Source: Hemileia vastatrix (taxonomy: Eukaryota > Basidiomycota > Pucciniomycetes > Pucciniales > Zaghouaniaceae). Taken from it: a stretch of DNA of 64,000 nucleotides. Under the pieces are notes generated by a model. It searched no databases. It was given only the letters and a program-made list of their open reading frames with translations, and was not told where the DNA came from. Made by a program: the position numbers and the translations under genes. Numbering within the stretch: the stretch's first letter is position 1; every line of letters starts with the position of its first letter. Below are positions 11,108-23,810 of this stretch, piece after piece. The stretch spans positions 14,868,001 through 14,932,000 of the forward strand of contig JASXTE010000005.1 in assembly GCA_030280995.1 (NCBI GenBank). The letters are read 5' to 3'.

Positions 11108-14100
11108 TTATTTTGATTTAAATTTTTTCAAGAGTTTTTTAAGATCAGAGATTTCATTTTCTGTAATCCACTGGTCATATTCACTTGATTTATTTTTAAA
11201 TCTTAATAGATACTCAACTCCCTTTTCTTTTGTAAGGTGTCTCTTTTTAGGTATCTTTTCAATTTCTGCTTTTTCAACTATTTCTTCAGGTTGCTGTTTA
11301 TGCCTTCCTGATCTTCTTGGAAATAGAGCAGTATCATTAGAATGGTATGGTTTTATAAGAGATATAGGAAATACTGGATGTTTTCTATCATATGGTGCAT
11401 ATAGAATAACCTCAACAGCATTGTTACCAACCATCTTTTTTACTACAAATGGTCCAATGAATGGATCCTTCAATTTAACATTACCATTTAAATTGAAATT
11501 TAGTTTAGAAATAAGGACTTCATCACCCTCTTTGAACATTTGTTCTTAATGGGCTTTATCCCATCTTTTCTTCTCATACTCAAATGCCTTATTTATACAT
11601 TCTTGAGCATGTTTTCTGCATAATTCTTGCATCTGAAGAAAAGACTTAGTACCTGGATAGATATCCAATCTAGTTAATTTATTAAGAGCTTTAGCAGGGG
11701 TATTAGGTACATAACCCAACCATAACTCAAATGGCTTTTTGCCAGTGACAGAATGTACTGTACTATTGTATGCAAATTCTAAACCTGGAATAAGGGTTAC
11801 CCAATCATGTGTGAATTTGTCATTGTCTTTAAAGTTAAGACCAAAAGCACAATATCTTCTTATCATATCTTCTAAATTTTGTATCATTCTTTCTGCTAGC
11901 CCATCAGTTCGTGGATGGTGTGCTGTAGAAAGTTTTAATTGACACCCTGAAACATCCATAAGTGATGTCCAGAACTCAGAAGTAAATTTGGGATCTCTGT
12001 CAGAAACTATTGATTTGGGGAAACCTGCTATATTCAACATTTATGTCCACCAAATAAAAGCTAAGTCCTTTGCAGAAACCTCTTTATGAGTAGGAATAAA
12101 TTTACACATTTTTGTAAATCTATCAACAACTACCCAGCAGGAGTTATAACTCTTTTGTCCTGCTATTGGAAAACCTGTTACAAAGTCCATGTTAACTATT
12201 TCCCATGGAGCTTTGGGTTGCTCAATTTGTTGTAATAAACCAGCTCTTTCGCCTGTTAATCTTTTTGATTTTTGATAATAATCACACGTCTCAACATATT
12301 TTTGAACATCATCAGACATGTTAATCCACCAAGTTGTGTTTTTTACTCTAGTTCATGTTTTATGGAAGTCAAAATGACCCGCTAATATATCATCATGACA
12401 TATACTTAACATTAACTCCTTCATTGAAGGGGGAATTACAATTACATTACTTAATTTTTTCCTGTAATATATAAAACCATCCTCAATGGAAAATTTTCCT
12501 TTTTATAATGCTTCTTTATACTTATTTGGTAATGTTTTTATTAAAAAATTCATTGAAGCATTAGATGGATCATTTAATATTGTAGTGAGTTTACTCAAGT
12601 CAGGATCTGAATTATAATTATCAAGAATTGATTGCATAAGTTCATCCTCAAGATCTACAATATAAATGCCATGAATTTTAATAATCTCTGACTCAGGAAC
12701 ATAAACAGGATTATCATCATTATTAGGCAGAGGTACTTTAGATAACAGATCTACATTAGAGTGCAAGGTTCCTGCTCTATGTGTAATAGTCATCCGTCCT
12801 CTGTATTCTTGTACAGCTAATTGCCATCTAAACATGTGTCTATTAGGAGTTTTCATGTTTAAGAGTGACTTAACTGCACTAAAGTCAGTTATTAACTCAA
12901 ATTTTTGGTCTTCAAGGTAATAATGTAGCTTCTCAAGAGCCCATACTACTTCCAAACATTCAAGTTGAGTAGCACCATATTTCAATTCACTACTTCTCAG
13001 AGTATGTGAAATATAGCAGATTACTACTTCTGACATTTTTCCTTCAATAAGTTGTTTTTGATGCAAAGCAGCACCCAGACCAATAACACTTGCATCTGTA
13101 TATAATACAAAAGGTAATTGGAAATCTGGTAATCCCAAGATAGGAGCTGTCATCAAACATTCTTTCAACTTATCAAAATCCTGTTGTCTTTCATTATTCC
13201 AAATGAAAGCTTCTGATTTCTTTATCAGTGTGGTCAATGGTGCAGCAATTAATTGTTAGTTTTTTATATATTGTCTATAATAACCACACATGCCAAGAAA
13301 AGATTGTACATCCTTTACATTTTGAGGAATTCCAATATTCTTTATTGCAGCCACCTTATTTTTGTCTACACATATTTGTAAGCCAGATACAATATGACCA
13401 AGCACTTTTAAAGATTCAAACCCAAATTTACATTTTTTCAATGCAAGGGTCATTTTTATTTCATCCATTTTCTGAAATACCTTCTTTAAATGGATTAAGT
13501 GTTCATCATATGTTTTAGAGAGCACTATGATTTCATCAATGTATACCATTAACCATCCTTCAATCATTTCATTATGGAATGTTATATCCATTAACTTCTG
13601 AAATACTGATGGAGCATTTTTTTGTCCAAATGGCATCCTGACATATTTATAAATTCCCATGTGTGTTGTTATCAACAAAAAGTTCTGTGAATTCTTTTCA
13701 ACAGGAATTTGATGGTACCCTTTGGTTCCATCTAGGCAACTTATATACTTAGCACCTTTAAGGGTAGCATGTATAGAGGCAATCCTTGGCAAGGGATAAA
13801 TATCATCTACTGTAAATGTATTTAATGCTCTATAATCACCGCACAGTCTTGCTTTATCTTGTTCATAAGAAATTAGCACTGGTGATTTTACACAATATTT
13901 TGGTGTAGTTTCAACCTTCTCAAGAATGTTCATTTTTAATAACATCTTAATATTATCCTCTATGTCTTTCCTCTTCATTGGTGAAGCAGGGTATGGTTTC
14001 TTTTTAAGACTAGCAGGAATATTATCCATATCACAGGTTAAACTAATTTTTATCTCATGATATTTTACAAGGCCAAGTTCATTTGTACCATGTGCAAAAG

Positions 14101-16974
14101 CCATTGGAAATACTTTAATTAAGTCCAAAATATTATTTTTCTCAGCTTCACTTATCTGAGTGCCAAATGATGCTTTAGAAATTTCTGTTTCCAGAAGTTC
14201 CATCTCATTGGATTCTCTTCCTTTGCACAGAGAATTTGTTACTGACTCAATGTGTAAGACTGTGTTAAAAGAATTAATTTTAAATTTCCTTTTACCATTC
14301 ATGCCAATTGTAAAATTATTATTAGCAGGGTCTAATTTCACACCAAACTTAGTCAGAATATCATTTCCAATGATAAAACAGTTACTACAGTTAGTATTGT
14401 CCATTACTACAAAGTCACAAGTTACTCTTACATAACCATGTTGATGTTTAAAGAAAACAGCAGCTTTGTATCTACAATGGGGTGTAGCACTGATCCAAAA
14501 CCTCTCCAATTTTTACTTTGAAGGGGTTCAAGCTTAGACTTATATTCACTATCAATTTTCTGTAATGTATTAGTAGAAACAACAGAACCAGCAGCTCCTG
14601 TGTCCAATACTATATTAACATTTTCACCAGAAATGATAGCTGGAACCTTGATAGGTTTTATTTTAAAGTTATCAGCTTGTATATCTTTAATGATTTCAGC
14701 ATCCTCAAAATTCAGTAAAGATTCACTTGAGTCCATATTTAATATTGGCTTTCCAAAGATGGAAAAATCATCTTCCAACACACAGACTTCATTTTCATCA
14801 CTATATGAGATATTGCTGTCATAATCACTTGATTCTTTACTTTTTTCAGTTTCAGTTTCAGATTCACATTGATTTTCAACAATATTTATATTTTTCTCAC
14901 ATTTGTGACCTTTAACCCAAGGTTTGTTACACTTATAACAAGTATTTGTTTCATACTTTTTAGGTACTACAGGTGCAGTAGGTTTTTTCTGCTTCTCCTG
15001 GAGTGTTTTTGAATTCTGATTTTTCACAGGTTCAACATTTTTTTTATAAGTGGAATACCTTGATTCATACTTATGGTTTAATAATATTTCATTGCAAATA
15101 TTAATAAAGTCAGAATATTCAGTAACATTTAATGTTTTAGCTACAACAATGTCTCTGACAGAGATAGGTAATTTATATATTATCTTATCTTTCCATAAGT
15201 TAAAATCCATGTGAGGCTCAATGGCTTTTAATATTTTATTTGAATTCATTAAAAATACCATAGTTTTGTCACCATTCAACGGATTGTACCTAGTTTTCTC
15301 ATAAAGTCTCTGCTGAGTAAGCCTGAATTTAGAACCTCCAAATTGTTTTTCAATAAGTTGTTTCCATTCAGCCCAAGAGTAATCTTTACCCTCACTTAAA
15401 ACAGCTTCAAACCATAATAAAGCAACATCCTTAAATAAAGAAATTAATTTTGATGTTATTTCTTCATCTGGTAACTTATATGAGAGTTTTAAATTGTCAA
15501 TTCTTTGTATAAAATTTTGCCAATCAGAGCTGGCTTCTCCATCATAAGTTGGGTACTGATCTATCTTAGGCCAGTTCTTCTGATTAGATTTTATCTCACT
15601 AATCTTAGGTAAATTCAATAACTCATTTACTCTTGATAAATGGTCTTGTATTTCCTCCTGTACGGATTTGTGACTTACATTTTCAGATTTGACACTTCCA
15701 CCAGATGGTTTTAGTTGTGGTGGTATAGGGAAGGAATGAGATTCACTTTTTCCAATGAAAGGATTATTATTATATTGAGTATACTTATGATTATCCTGTT
15801 TCATTAGTAGATTGGCAGTTTCAATATCAACTTTAGTTAATCTTTGTAGTAGCTCAGAGACACTTTGATTTGTCTGGGCAAAAGATAACTTAGTTCTTGA
15901 TTCAGTTTTCAACAAGTGTTCTTCATACAATTTTTCCAACTCACAGAATTTGTTTGAAAGTTCACTATATTTGTTACTCAATGAATCATATTTAAGAGTT
16001 AGAGACAAATGTTCTTTCTCTAATTCTTTATTACGTGTTGCCAGTTGAGAAATATTTAATGTCAAGGTTGAAATTGTATCACTAGTGAGCTTAACTGTCT
16101 GTTCCTCACAATCAGTCATTCTATTCCACAATGCTGAAACAATTCTATGGACAGTTGGATTATTGTTAAAATACTCCATGTCTTCCTTTTCAATTCTCTC
16201 ACTCTCCTGTGAACTTCTCATCTCACTAGTAAGTGGTGGCAACTGAGGATTAACTGTATTATTATTATGAATAGTACTGTTATTGTGGACAAAAGGCAAG
16301 TCAGGTGTATCTACATCAAAACCTAAATTTCTTAAATCCTCCTCTATTTTTTTCACAGATTTAACATCAACAGTATTACCTATATTTTAATTATCAGTAT
16401 TGTGTTCAATCTGAGAGGGTAATCTACTTACCAAGGGATAGATTTCAGACCTGATTTTTGGCGCTTTTTTCCTTTGTAGGGGTGAACTGAGGAAGTCTGA
16501 TGAGGTGGAGGATCCCTGTTGCAGCTGTGGCTGGTCCATTGTTGATGGAACCAGTCCCACTTCCATTTCTCTACCAGGATTTTCTCCTGGGAGGGACGTG
16601 ACCCGCCTGGGATAGGGGGTTGCTGAATTGGTTGACTTGGCTGGCCTCCCTTTAGCTCTGCCAGTGTTTTATTCATTTGTTGAAACCCTACCTTGCAATT
16701 GTTCTGTAATTGCTCTACCTCTTTGAGCATGAGTGACTTGGATTCTTCCAACTTCAAAACCTGTTTGGCCAAGTGGGATAGTTGATCCTGAATAGGAGGA
16801 GACGTCTTTTTTATGGTAATCTTTTTTAAAAGGGCTTCTTTTTCCTCTATGCTCATCTTCTCTGCCTGGGGGTATGACTGAACCTCCATGGTTATGTCCT
16901 GGATAGTTTTTGTTAGCTTTAGACCTGGTATTATAAGCAGGCTTTTCACTTACACTGTCCTGAGGAGCACTCAT
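11108..16974 (-). pseudogene. C1 gag-pro-pol, broken
   Basis: Reading leftward, pieces correspond to the 1958-residue array protein: gag N-terminus near 16974; coiled-coil, capsid-like region and CYKCNKPWVKGHKC knuckle (14428-16356); protease DTG near 14600; RT and the following region (13256-14509); RNase H (12503-13237); integrase zinc-binding domain and core (11546-12500); and GPF plus chromodomain (11108-11539). Breaks include a stop near 16740, a TAA near 16388, a frameshift near 14440-14500, and breaks near 13250, 12500, 12330, 12040 and 11545. The RT motif is YIDE instead of YIDD (near 13532), which should abolish catalysis. Zinc-binding CDSC of integrase reads CDYY. Confidence 0.88.
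16428..16949 (-). CDS. Overlapping ORF at the start of C1 gag, still open
   Basis: This frame stays open for 173 codons even though the long gag-pol frame here is broken. It encodes a coiled-coil-like protein (LQ/LSHLAKQVLKLEES region) that aligns without gaps to the same frame in the array (39620-40141), with about 26 differences in 173, many conservative (Val/Ile, Asp/Glu, Phe/Leu). A likely start is an internal ATG in ACCATGG context. An A AAA AAG heptamer at 16464-16470 is in the right phase to shift into the gag-pol frame. I do not recognise a family. Confidence 0.55.
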   Translation of the reverse strand: MKSLLIIPGLKLTKTIQDITMEVQSYPQAEKMSIEEKEALLKKITIKKTSPPIQDQLSHLAKQVLKLEESKSLMLKEVEQLQNNCKVGFQQMNKTLAELKGGQPSQPIQQPPIPGGSRPSQEKILVEKWKWDWFHQQWTSHSCNRDPPPHQTSSVHPYKGKKRQKSGLKSIPW

Positions 16975-17447
16975 ATTGATAAGAATGACAATATATCATG
17001 TCTACAGAAAGGAAAAACTCTATGGAATTAGTAGACAAAAAGTATTAGCAATGTTATTACTAATAAAAAAGCACTGGAGCTTACCCTGAATTTATATCTT
17101 TATTTATTTAAATAAAATATAAGAAAAATTCGAAAAAATCCATTAAAAATATAATAATAAGTTTAACTAGAACTTTATAAGGGTGAATAATTAGCTTACC
17201 AAGCTTTAACAAAATACCAATTTAATTGGGTGTTATATTGGTGTCCAAATACCAAGTGGAATTGGGTTTATATTGGGTACAGTTACTACTGTAAATACCT
17301 AATTTTTATGATAAAAAATTAGTACAATTATTATAAGGACATTCAGCAGACCCAAATATTTGTTTTGTTTTTGAGCTATACTAAGTAAAAATCACATCCT
17401 AAGGCTTATACTAAAAAATCAATAATAATCAAGGAAAGACCCCCAAT
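16975..17447 (-). other. C1 5' leader with candidate primer binding site
   Basis: Untranslated leader between the 5' LTR and gag. At 17429-17445 the minus strand reads TGGGGGTCTTTCC two bases inside the LTR, a candidate primer binding site starting with the required TGG; I cannot name the tRNA. The same sequence is present in each array unit. No gene seen. Confidence 0.5.
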
Positions 17448-18283
17448 TGTCAGTATGTCTAGTATATATGTATGATATAATAGTATTTATTTATGGTCCT
17501 ACTACTTATTGATAAATGATTTAGTGATTAAACCTCAGGGGAAGACTAATAAAATATTTATACTCAAATAAAACTCACAATACTTGGATTTAAATGCGTG
17601 CTTAGTGGTGGAATTAGACAATCCAGATAAAAGCGGATACCATAAAGAAACAGGTAAAATAAGTAATCCAAAAGAGATTTAATGAAACCCAAAGCATATA
17701 AAGGAAACAAATGAAACTTCCAATCCCCCAATAACATCCCCAAGCATCCACATTAACCCAGCAATGACCTCCCAACCCATAAATCTGTGAATATCCATCT
17801 AAGGAAGCAGATTAAGTTGTCCAAACTGAGTGTATGCGCCTGATATAGATGTCTATGCTTCTGTAGGTGTTGTGAATCTACTGATTATGTCCATATGACC
17901 TAAAATAAGCAGAAAAACAAAGGTTATAGGCTATTAAGAGGCTAAAACCCACTTATAGACCTAAATATACATAATATACTGCATATTTCACTGAATATGA
18001 GCTTTATGTATACATTTAAGCTTATGTATGTCAATAATTACTTCATATCACTTAAGATAAGTATATTATGACTCCATTAACACCTTAATAAGTATTATTA
18101 GGCTATGGATAAGCTATTTAAACTACTATAAGTTATATAATAGTGTAATAATTATATATATATGTATTATAATCATATATATAATTGTTTTAACCTTATT
18201 TTTAAGATATAAGCTTAATGTACTTAAGGTTATCTTATTTTAAGCATAAGAAATACTCAGTAATAGGGATATCTAGGCTGACA
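17448..18283 (-). repeat. C1 5' LTR with internal deletion (836 bp)
   Basis: Matches 9812-10989 except that about 342 bp are missing between GTGGTGGAA and the segment beginning ATTAGA. The deletion removes the middle of the LTR and leaves both termini. Confidence 0.88.
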
Positions 18284-18288
18284 CTTTT

Positions 18289-20244
18289 CTTCATTGGAAG
18301 CTCTGTTGAGAAGGTTGACGAGAAAGGATGCAGACAGGGAGTGGGATGAAGAGTGTGAAAGGGCATTTGGGAGATTGAAGAAGGTTGTGGGGAAGGATTT
18401 AGTCCTGCACAAGTTAGATTATGGAAAATATTCTTGTAGGATTTATTTAGCAGTTGACTCAAGTCAGGTTGCTGCTGGGGCAGTTTTGTCTCAGATGGAT
18501 AAAGCTGGTTACATTAGGCCAGTTAGTTATGAATCTGTGGCATTCACCAAAGTCAAATCAAGATATTCTCAGCCAAAATTGGAACTGTGTGGAGTGGCAA
18601 AAATTTTAAAGAAACTTCAAGATGTTTTGTGGGGCCAACACTTCGAATTGCAAGTGGATGCAAAATCTTTAATTCAAATGATTAATTCCCCAAGTTTACC
18701 AAATGCACCTATGACTAGATGGGTAGCATTCATTCAAAATTTTTCTTTCGACTTAGTTCATAAGCCTGGCAAAACTTTCACTATGCCAGATGGTTTGTCA
18801 AGAAGACCACCCACTGAAGATGATTCATACTCAGAAGAGTTTGATGAAGATATGCCTATGATTAAAGCCAGCACTAAAGGAGCTGAAGACTTTCCATACC
18901 TCCCCCATGAGATTAAACTGGCAGGACTATTGTGTATAGATAATTATGGTGATGACCTCTACCAAGAGGATAAACTGGAAAATTATTTTTATGAGGATAA
19001 AATTGATGAAATTGGTGTAGATAAATTTTGTAAAAAAGAGGTAGAAGAAGATGGAGTGGTAGTTTGAGATATTAGTAGGTTAAGGAAGGGTGTATATGTT
19101 GGAGAATTAGAGAATTTGGTTAAAAAGAGGATGGACAAATCTATGTGTATAAAGGGTGAAGAAGAGAAAGAGGTATTTTTGAATTCGGTTTCTAAGAGGT
19201 CAAAAGGTTTAGAAGAAGAATATTGACATAGTTCAATCAAGAATCAAATTTGTGGTCAACGTCTATTGTCTCATTCATGTGCAGGTGATATTGGTGATAG
19301 AGGAGTGCCCATTGATATTATATTAATTGATTTTCAAGATGAAGTCTGGGGTCAGAATGGTTTTTATTTGTTGTTGGTCAAATATTTATTGACTTTAGAA
19401 AGGCCAGAAGATTGTGAAGATGATGAATGGGTGGCTATAAAAAGGAAGTCATATACTTTTTACTTTTCTGGTCAACAATTAATGAAAAGGAGGTATCCAA
19501 ACCCTCAAGTGGAATTATCTAAAAAGAAAGGGCAAGATTCAGTATTGAAATCACTGCATGATGATCTTTGGAATGGAGGCGTTGGAGAAACGTTCAGAAG
19601 AATTTCTGATTGATTTTGGTGGCCTGGCATGAAGATGGCTGTTAAACAGTGGTTTCAGTCATGTGAAGAATGTCAAAGAAGAAGTTATTTAAGGCAGAAA
19701 GAACCTGGACATGCTACTGGAGAAAATACTCTCTTTGGAAGGGTTAGTTTGGATGCTGTTCATATTAAGAGGGAGAGTAATAAATATTTAATTGTAGCCA
19801 GAGATGATTTATCTGGTTGGGTAGAGGAAGCGCCTCTTATTAATTTGACTTCCAAAAATGTGGCAGAATTTATTTTGAAAAATTGGGTGTATCAATATGG
19901 AGTTATGAAATTGGTAACAGTAGATGGAGGTCCTGAGTTTGGGACAGAGTTTAGAGAAGCTATATCAAAAGTTGGGTCAAAGGTTAGGGTAGCAACCCCT
20001 TATTATCCTGAAGTTGAAGGTATGGTTGAAAGAGGGCATCAAGTTATTAAGGATGCTTTAGTCAAAATTTGTGGGCCAAGTGCTGAAAAGTGGAGGCATT
20101 ATTTACCTTTAGTTTTATTTGCTGATCAAATTACTGCCAAAGGGACAATCGTATTTTCACCCTATGAACTTGTTTTTGGACAGAAAGCAGTTTTACCAGT
20201 TGATTTGGAAGCTGAATCATATCTCCGAGTTGACTGGGACACGG
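18289..20244 (+). pseudogene. A1 pol part 2: RNase H and integrase core
   Basis: Continues A1 pol from 9811 in one frame. RNase H (about 18420-18810) shows LAVDSS, ELCGVAK, QVDAKS and MPDGLSRR, so the acidic residues are kept. A linker holds two hairpin-TAAACTG motifs (18899-18921, 18956-18978). Integrase has the zinc-binding domain (SLHDDLW, CEECQRR; the second His region is altered) and catalytic D, D, E in LDAVHIK, VDGGPEFG and MVERGH. In-frame stops are near 19065, 19224 and 19611; the first and last align with Trp and Arg codons in B2. The frame is cut at 20244 by B2 and resumes at 57614. Confidence 0.87.
20241..20244. repeat. 4-bp target site of B2 (left ACGG; right ATGG at 57614-57617)
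   Basis: Joining GACACGG to TCAAGAC restores the A1 integrase frame across the insertion. The one mismatch between the repeats is a CpG-to-TpG transition. Confidence 0.7.
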
Positions 20245-21336
20245 TGTGGTCTTCCAACATTGGCAGGGGCCTTTGTTGTGCGATTTGGCACTGTTTGTGC
20301 ATGTCTTAATTGACATCTGTTAAGGAATAGGGTATTTTTCTGGTTTTATTCCATGGATATTGGGTCTGCGGGTATGTGGGTACTATCATTGGATAGCCCT
20401 GGTTTTTCTCTATATTTTATGTCTGGTAGACATTTTTCATATTCTGAGTTTTAAGGGGTCATTTCCTCATTTTTCATTTATAAAAGATTGCTGTTTAATT
20501 TTGTTTTTCGTGTTTTACGGGCTAACCTTAAGTCTTAGGGTTAAGTGCTTAGTACCATTGGATAGAGCTAATTTTTCTCTATATTTCATGTCTCAATGTT
20601 GTTATAGTGAAATTCTGTGTTTTAAAGGTTTTAGTAGTTGTAGCTAATTTTTCTAAGTAGATTAGTGGTTTTCGTTGGTTTTCTGGCTTCAGGGAGGCGG
20701 GGCCACTTCAGGTGGCATCTCCGACGTCGGGGGGCCCGCCAGCCTCTGTTTTAGGAGGTTGGGAAGTGCTTCAGGAGGGTTTTTTATGAAATTTGGCAGG
20801 TACAGGCGCCAGATTGGTGGGTGCGCATGGGCTTTTAGTTAGTGGTCTGTGTGTACATAGTGAATAAGACAGTTTGGGGCAACCTTAATCATCATACAAC
20901 CATCCGGAGGTGATATCATTGTTCCTCACTCAGTTTTCACTGTTTTCTGGCCACAATTGGCTGTGTTTGTTGCAAGTGAGTTCTTCATTTAACTTAACTT
21001 TGGCAACTGTTTTCTCTGTTATAGTCTTGCAAGCTATAGCAAGTATTATTGCTGTCTCTGGTGTGGATTTGCAGCCTACATCAAGTATCTTTGCTGTCTC
21101 TGGTGTGGACTTTGTTCTACATTTCTGTTCTTTGGTCTGGTAGTCTATCTGGGACTACTTTCTTGGCTCATCAAGCAGTCAAGTGTGTTGAAAAGGAGCT
21201 TTAGCAAAACAGGAACCAACTTACTTTAGCAAGTAAATCTCACTCTATTTTTCTAAAGGGACAGGTGATTTTCTCTCTGGTTTTTCTCCAACTCCCTTGG
21301 TCAAGGCCTATAGCTAGTACTATAGGATTGTCTACA
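20245..21336 (+). repeat. B2 5' LTR (1092 bp)
   Basis: Starts TGTGGTCTTCC, ends GTCTACA; matches the split 3' LTR. Differences seen near the start are mostly CpG transitions, e.g. CG at 20280-20281 versus TG in the 3' copy. Confidence 0.92.
20479..20486 (+). promoter_or_regulatory. Candidate TATA box of the B2 LTR
   Basis: TATAAAAG lies 234 bp into the LTR and is conserved in the 3' LTR at 32545-32552. Position and match fit a Pol II core promoter; not proven. Confidence 0.45.
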
Positions 21337-21340
21337 TTTC

Positions 21341-21357
21341 TGGCACCCAACGTGGGG
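21341..21357 (+). promoter_or_regulatory. B2 primer binding site
   Basis: TGGCACCCAACGTGGGG, four bases after the LTR end, differs at one base (a CpG-to-CpA change) from the tRNA-Lys (CUU type) binding site TGGCGCCCAACGTGGGG. Confidence 0.7.
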
Positions 21358-21426
21358 TAAACTTGCTAGTTCTTTGGAATCTCTGTTTTCTTTGGTTGGC
21401 TCTTTTTGGTGTTTTGGACTGGAGGA

Positions 21427-23808
21427 ATGGCTTCTGGTTCTGCTATTCCTGTGGTGACTGTCAGTGGGGGGGATGGTCCTCCTTCTGTGATGGTTAGGGA
21501 GTGTGTGAGGATTAAAACTTGGGATGGTACCAAGTTTAATGGGGAGGATGTCAAGTGGTTTCTAGAGAAGTATGAAGCTTCTGCTGGAGTGGATGGTGCT
21601 TCCTACCTGGACATGTTGAAGCAGATTATCTTCTTCATTAGGGATAGGGCAGTGGAGAAGGAGGTTGTGGCCATGCCTGGCTACAAGAAGAGGGATTGGA
21701 AATTGTTGTGTAGGGAGATGGTGGATAGATGGGGTGTCAGGTTCACTATGGTGGATCTGAACAAGGTTTTCAGTGAATGGCAATCTTATGGTGGTGTTGG
21801 TAACTTACATAGTTACAGGACGTTTCTGCTACAGTTTGATCCTGTGGTGGAATATTTGAAGGAAGTGGAGGAGCTGGCACATGAAAATGCTGCCAAGGAT
21901 GTTTTTTGGTCTACCCTGGCTAGAGATGTCAGGATGGATGTGTTGAAGGAGCTGTCAAGAAAGAAATTGATGAAGACTCTTTCTAATGGGGATCAGAAGT
22001 TGCCTGCCTTGGATAAGGTGAAGGAGGCTGTTGAGGCCCATTTGAAGTTATTGGCTGTGGACACCTATCAGGAGGGGTGTGCCAAGTATGTCAGCAAAGT
22101 CAGTGAGGCTTTGGCTGAAGAGGAAGTTAAGGAGAAGAAGGAGGAGAAAAATTTGGTGATGGTTCCCAAACAGGAGAGGGACCCAATGGTGGAGCAGTTG
22201 GCTGATCTGACAAAACAGCTTCACATTTTTGTGCAGGAGGCTAAGAAGGTTAATAAGGCACCTTCTCAGCCCAGAGATTTTGAAAGGAGGGCTGGTAGGA
22301 GTGATCCTTGGGTTTGCTCTTATTGCAGTAGGAGGGGGCACAGGTCCAATGATTGTTGAGCATTGAACAAAGATGTGTCTGAAGGAATAGTGGAGTTTGA
22401 TGGCAGATTTTTTAAGTTCCCTGACGGTTCTTTTGTGAAGCCCAGTGAGGGGCAGGCTCCTGTGGATTTGGTCAGGAGAAGGGGTGGTCTCAATCAAAGG
22501 AGGCCAAGGTTTGAGGAGATTCCTGATCAGGGGAAGTCTTCTGTTAAGGTAGATGAGGACGTCAAGGGAGAGGGGAAGGAGGTCAATAAGGTCTCTTTTT
22601 CTACTTCCTTTGGTGGTTTGGAGTTGTATTCTTGTGGTGGATAGTCAAGTGTTGAATGCTTGGCTGGTGTTTATGATGTGGAAGCAGGAAAGGTGGGAAG
22701 GCCTAAGAGCAGTTCTCAGGCCCAACCAAAGCCAAATGCTTCAAAGGGTGATCCTAAGCTGAGTGCAGCTAGGAAGAGGTACAGCAAAGAGGAGCTGTAC
22801 AAGATGCAGAAGGGTTTGGCTGATATGGGCCCCCCTATTTTTGGTGCATTGGACCTGAATGGTGAGCCAATGCCAATGGAGGTGGATTCTGACTCTGAGG
22901 AGGATGTCCCTTTGGCTTCATTGCCAAAGCCTGTTGGAGTCAGAGGTTCTGGTGAGGGATCTGGTTTGGTTCCTGTTAATGGTAAATCTGTTGGTGGTGC
23001 TGGTCCTCAAGAAGCTTCTAGGACCAAGGTGGTGAAGCAAAGAGCTCACTTTGAGAGGCCAGTAGTGTCTGGTCAAGTTAATGTTATGGACTCTGTCCTG
23101 GAAAGGATGAATCAGGGTCAGGTTTCCCTATCTTATGGGGAATTGTATGCTATCAGTCCAGGGTTGGCTGATAGACAGAAAAAGTTGTTGACCAGAAGAA
23201 GGGTGTCTTCTGGGGAGGTGGAATACATTTGTGATTCTGCTGAAAAGTTTGGTGAGGGGTTGGAAACTCATTTCTCTGCTCCTCTGGGATATCTCAATGT
23301 CACTCTGAATGGCAGGGAGGCAAGGGCATTGGTGGATTCAGGCTCTCAGATAAACCTGATTTCTTTGTTTGAGGCAACTCATATGGGCCTCCCCATCAAA
23401 ACTGGTATTGGTGGGAATTTGAGAGGGATTGGTGGCCATGTCACTGAATTGGTTGGAACTTCAGAGTTTGTGAAGTTAGATGTTGGCGGAGCCTCAGGGA
23501 AGGTTCATTTTTACATTTCTAAAGGTAATGTAAAAGCAGTTTTGGGTGGGCCATTCTTGATGGATTTTCAGGCAAGAATTGGTTATCAATTTGATTTGGG
23601 AATCAGTTTGGAGTTGAATGGTGAAGATGAAAGGAGACTTCACATGAGGTTGTCATCCCCTGGAGAGGATGGTCGGGAGACCAGGCCTGGTTTATCTTCA
23701 ATGTGCCAGTGCATGGACTGCTGCAGGAGAAGGAAGGAAGTGGGTGCTGCCTCTGGTTTTTTGGAGTGCGGCTCAGGCTCTATTGAGAGTCTGTCTTTTT
23801 TAGAGTAA
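21427..23808 (+). pseudogene. B2 gag-protease ORF, two nonsense mutations
   Basis: One frame of about 790 codons encodes Gag and protease, making particles and processing the polyproteins. I place the start at the ATG of MASGS (21427); an upstream in-frame ATG at 21406 is possible. Order: gag N-domain (VRIKTWDGTKFNGEDVKW), helical region (ELAHENAAKDVFW), Lys/Glu-rich helix, zinc knuckle CSYCSRRGHRSNDC (about 22315-22357), basic linker, Ser/Pro-rich linker, and aspartic protease with VDSGSQINLIS intact near 23330 and a GIGGNLRGIGG flap-like segment. The frame is interrupted by TGA at 22357 (aligned Trp in B1, right after the knuckle) and TAG at 22642 (Gln in B1). It ends at TAA 23806-23808, overlapping the pol ATG. 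Confidence 0.88.
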
Positions 23809-23810
23809 TG
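23806..23810 (+). promoter_or_regulatory. TAATG stop-start overlap between gag-protease and pol
   Basis: The last base of the TAA stop is the A of the pol ATG. B1 has the same arrangement at 1157. Such pentanucleotides are known to couple termination to reinitiation in some retroelements and viruses; here it would set the Gag:Pol ratio without frameshifting. No slippery site is evident to me at this junction. Confidence 0.65.

Larger units (their letters stand above)
9812..18283 (-). mobile_element. C1: decayed minus-strand family-C chromovirus
   Basis: LTRs 9812-10989 and 17448-18283, with the coding region reversed between them. Proteins match the tandem array (33004-57208) closely but carry many stops and frameshifts. 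Perfect CTTTT target repeats flank it. The LTRs differ mainly by one internal deletion, and the ORFs are much more decayed than in the array, so C1 is the older family-C insertion. Confidence 0.92.
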
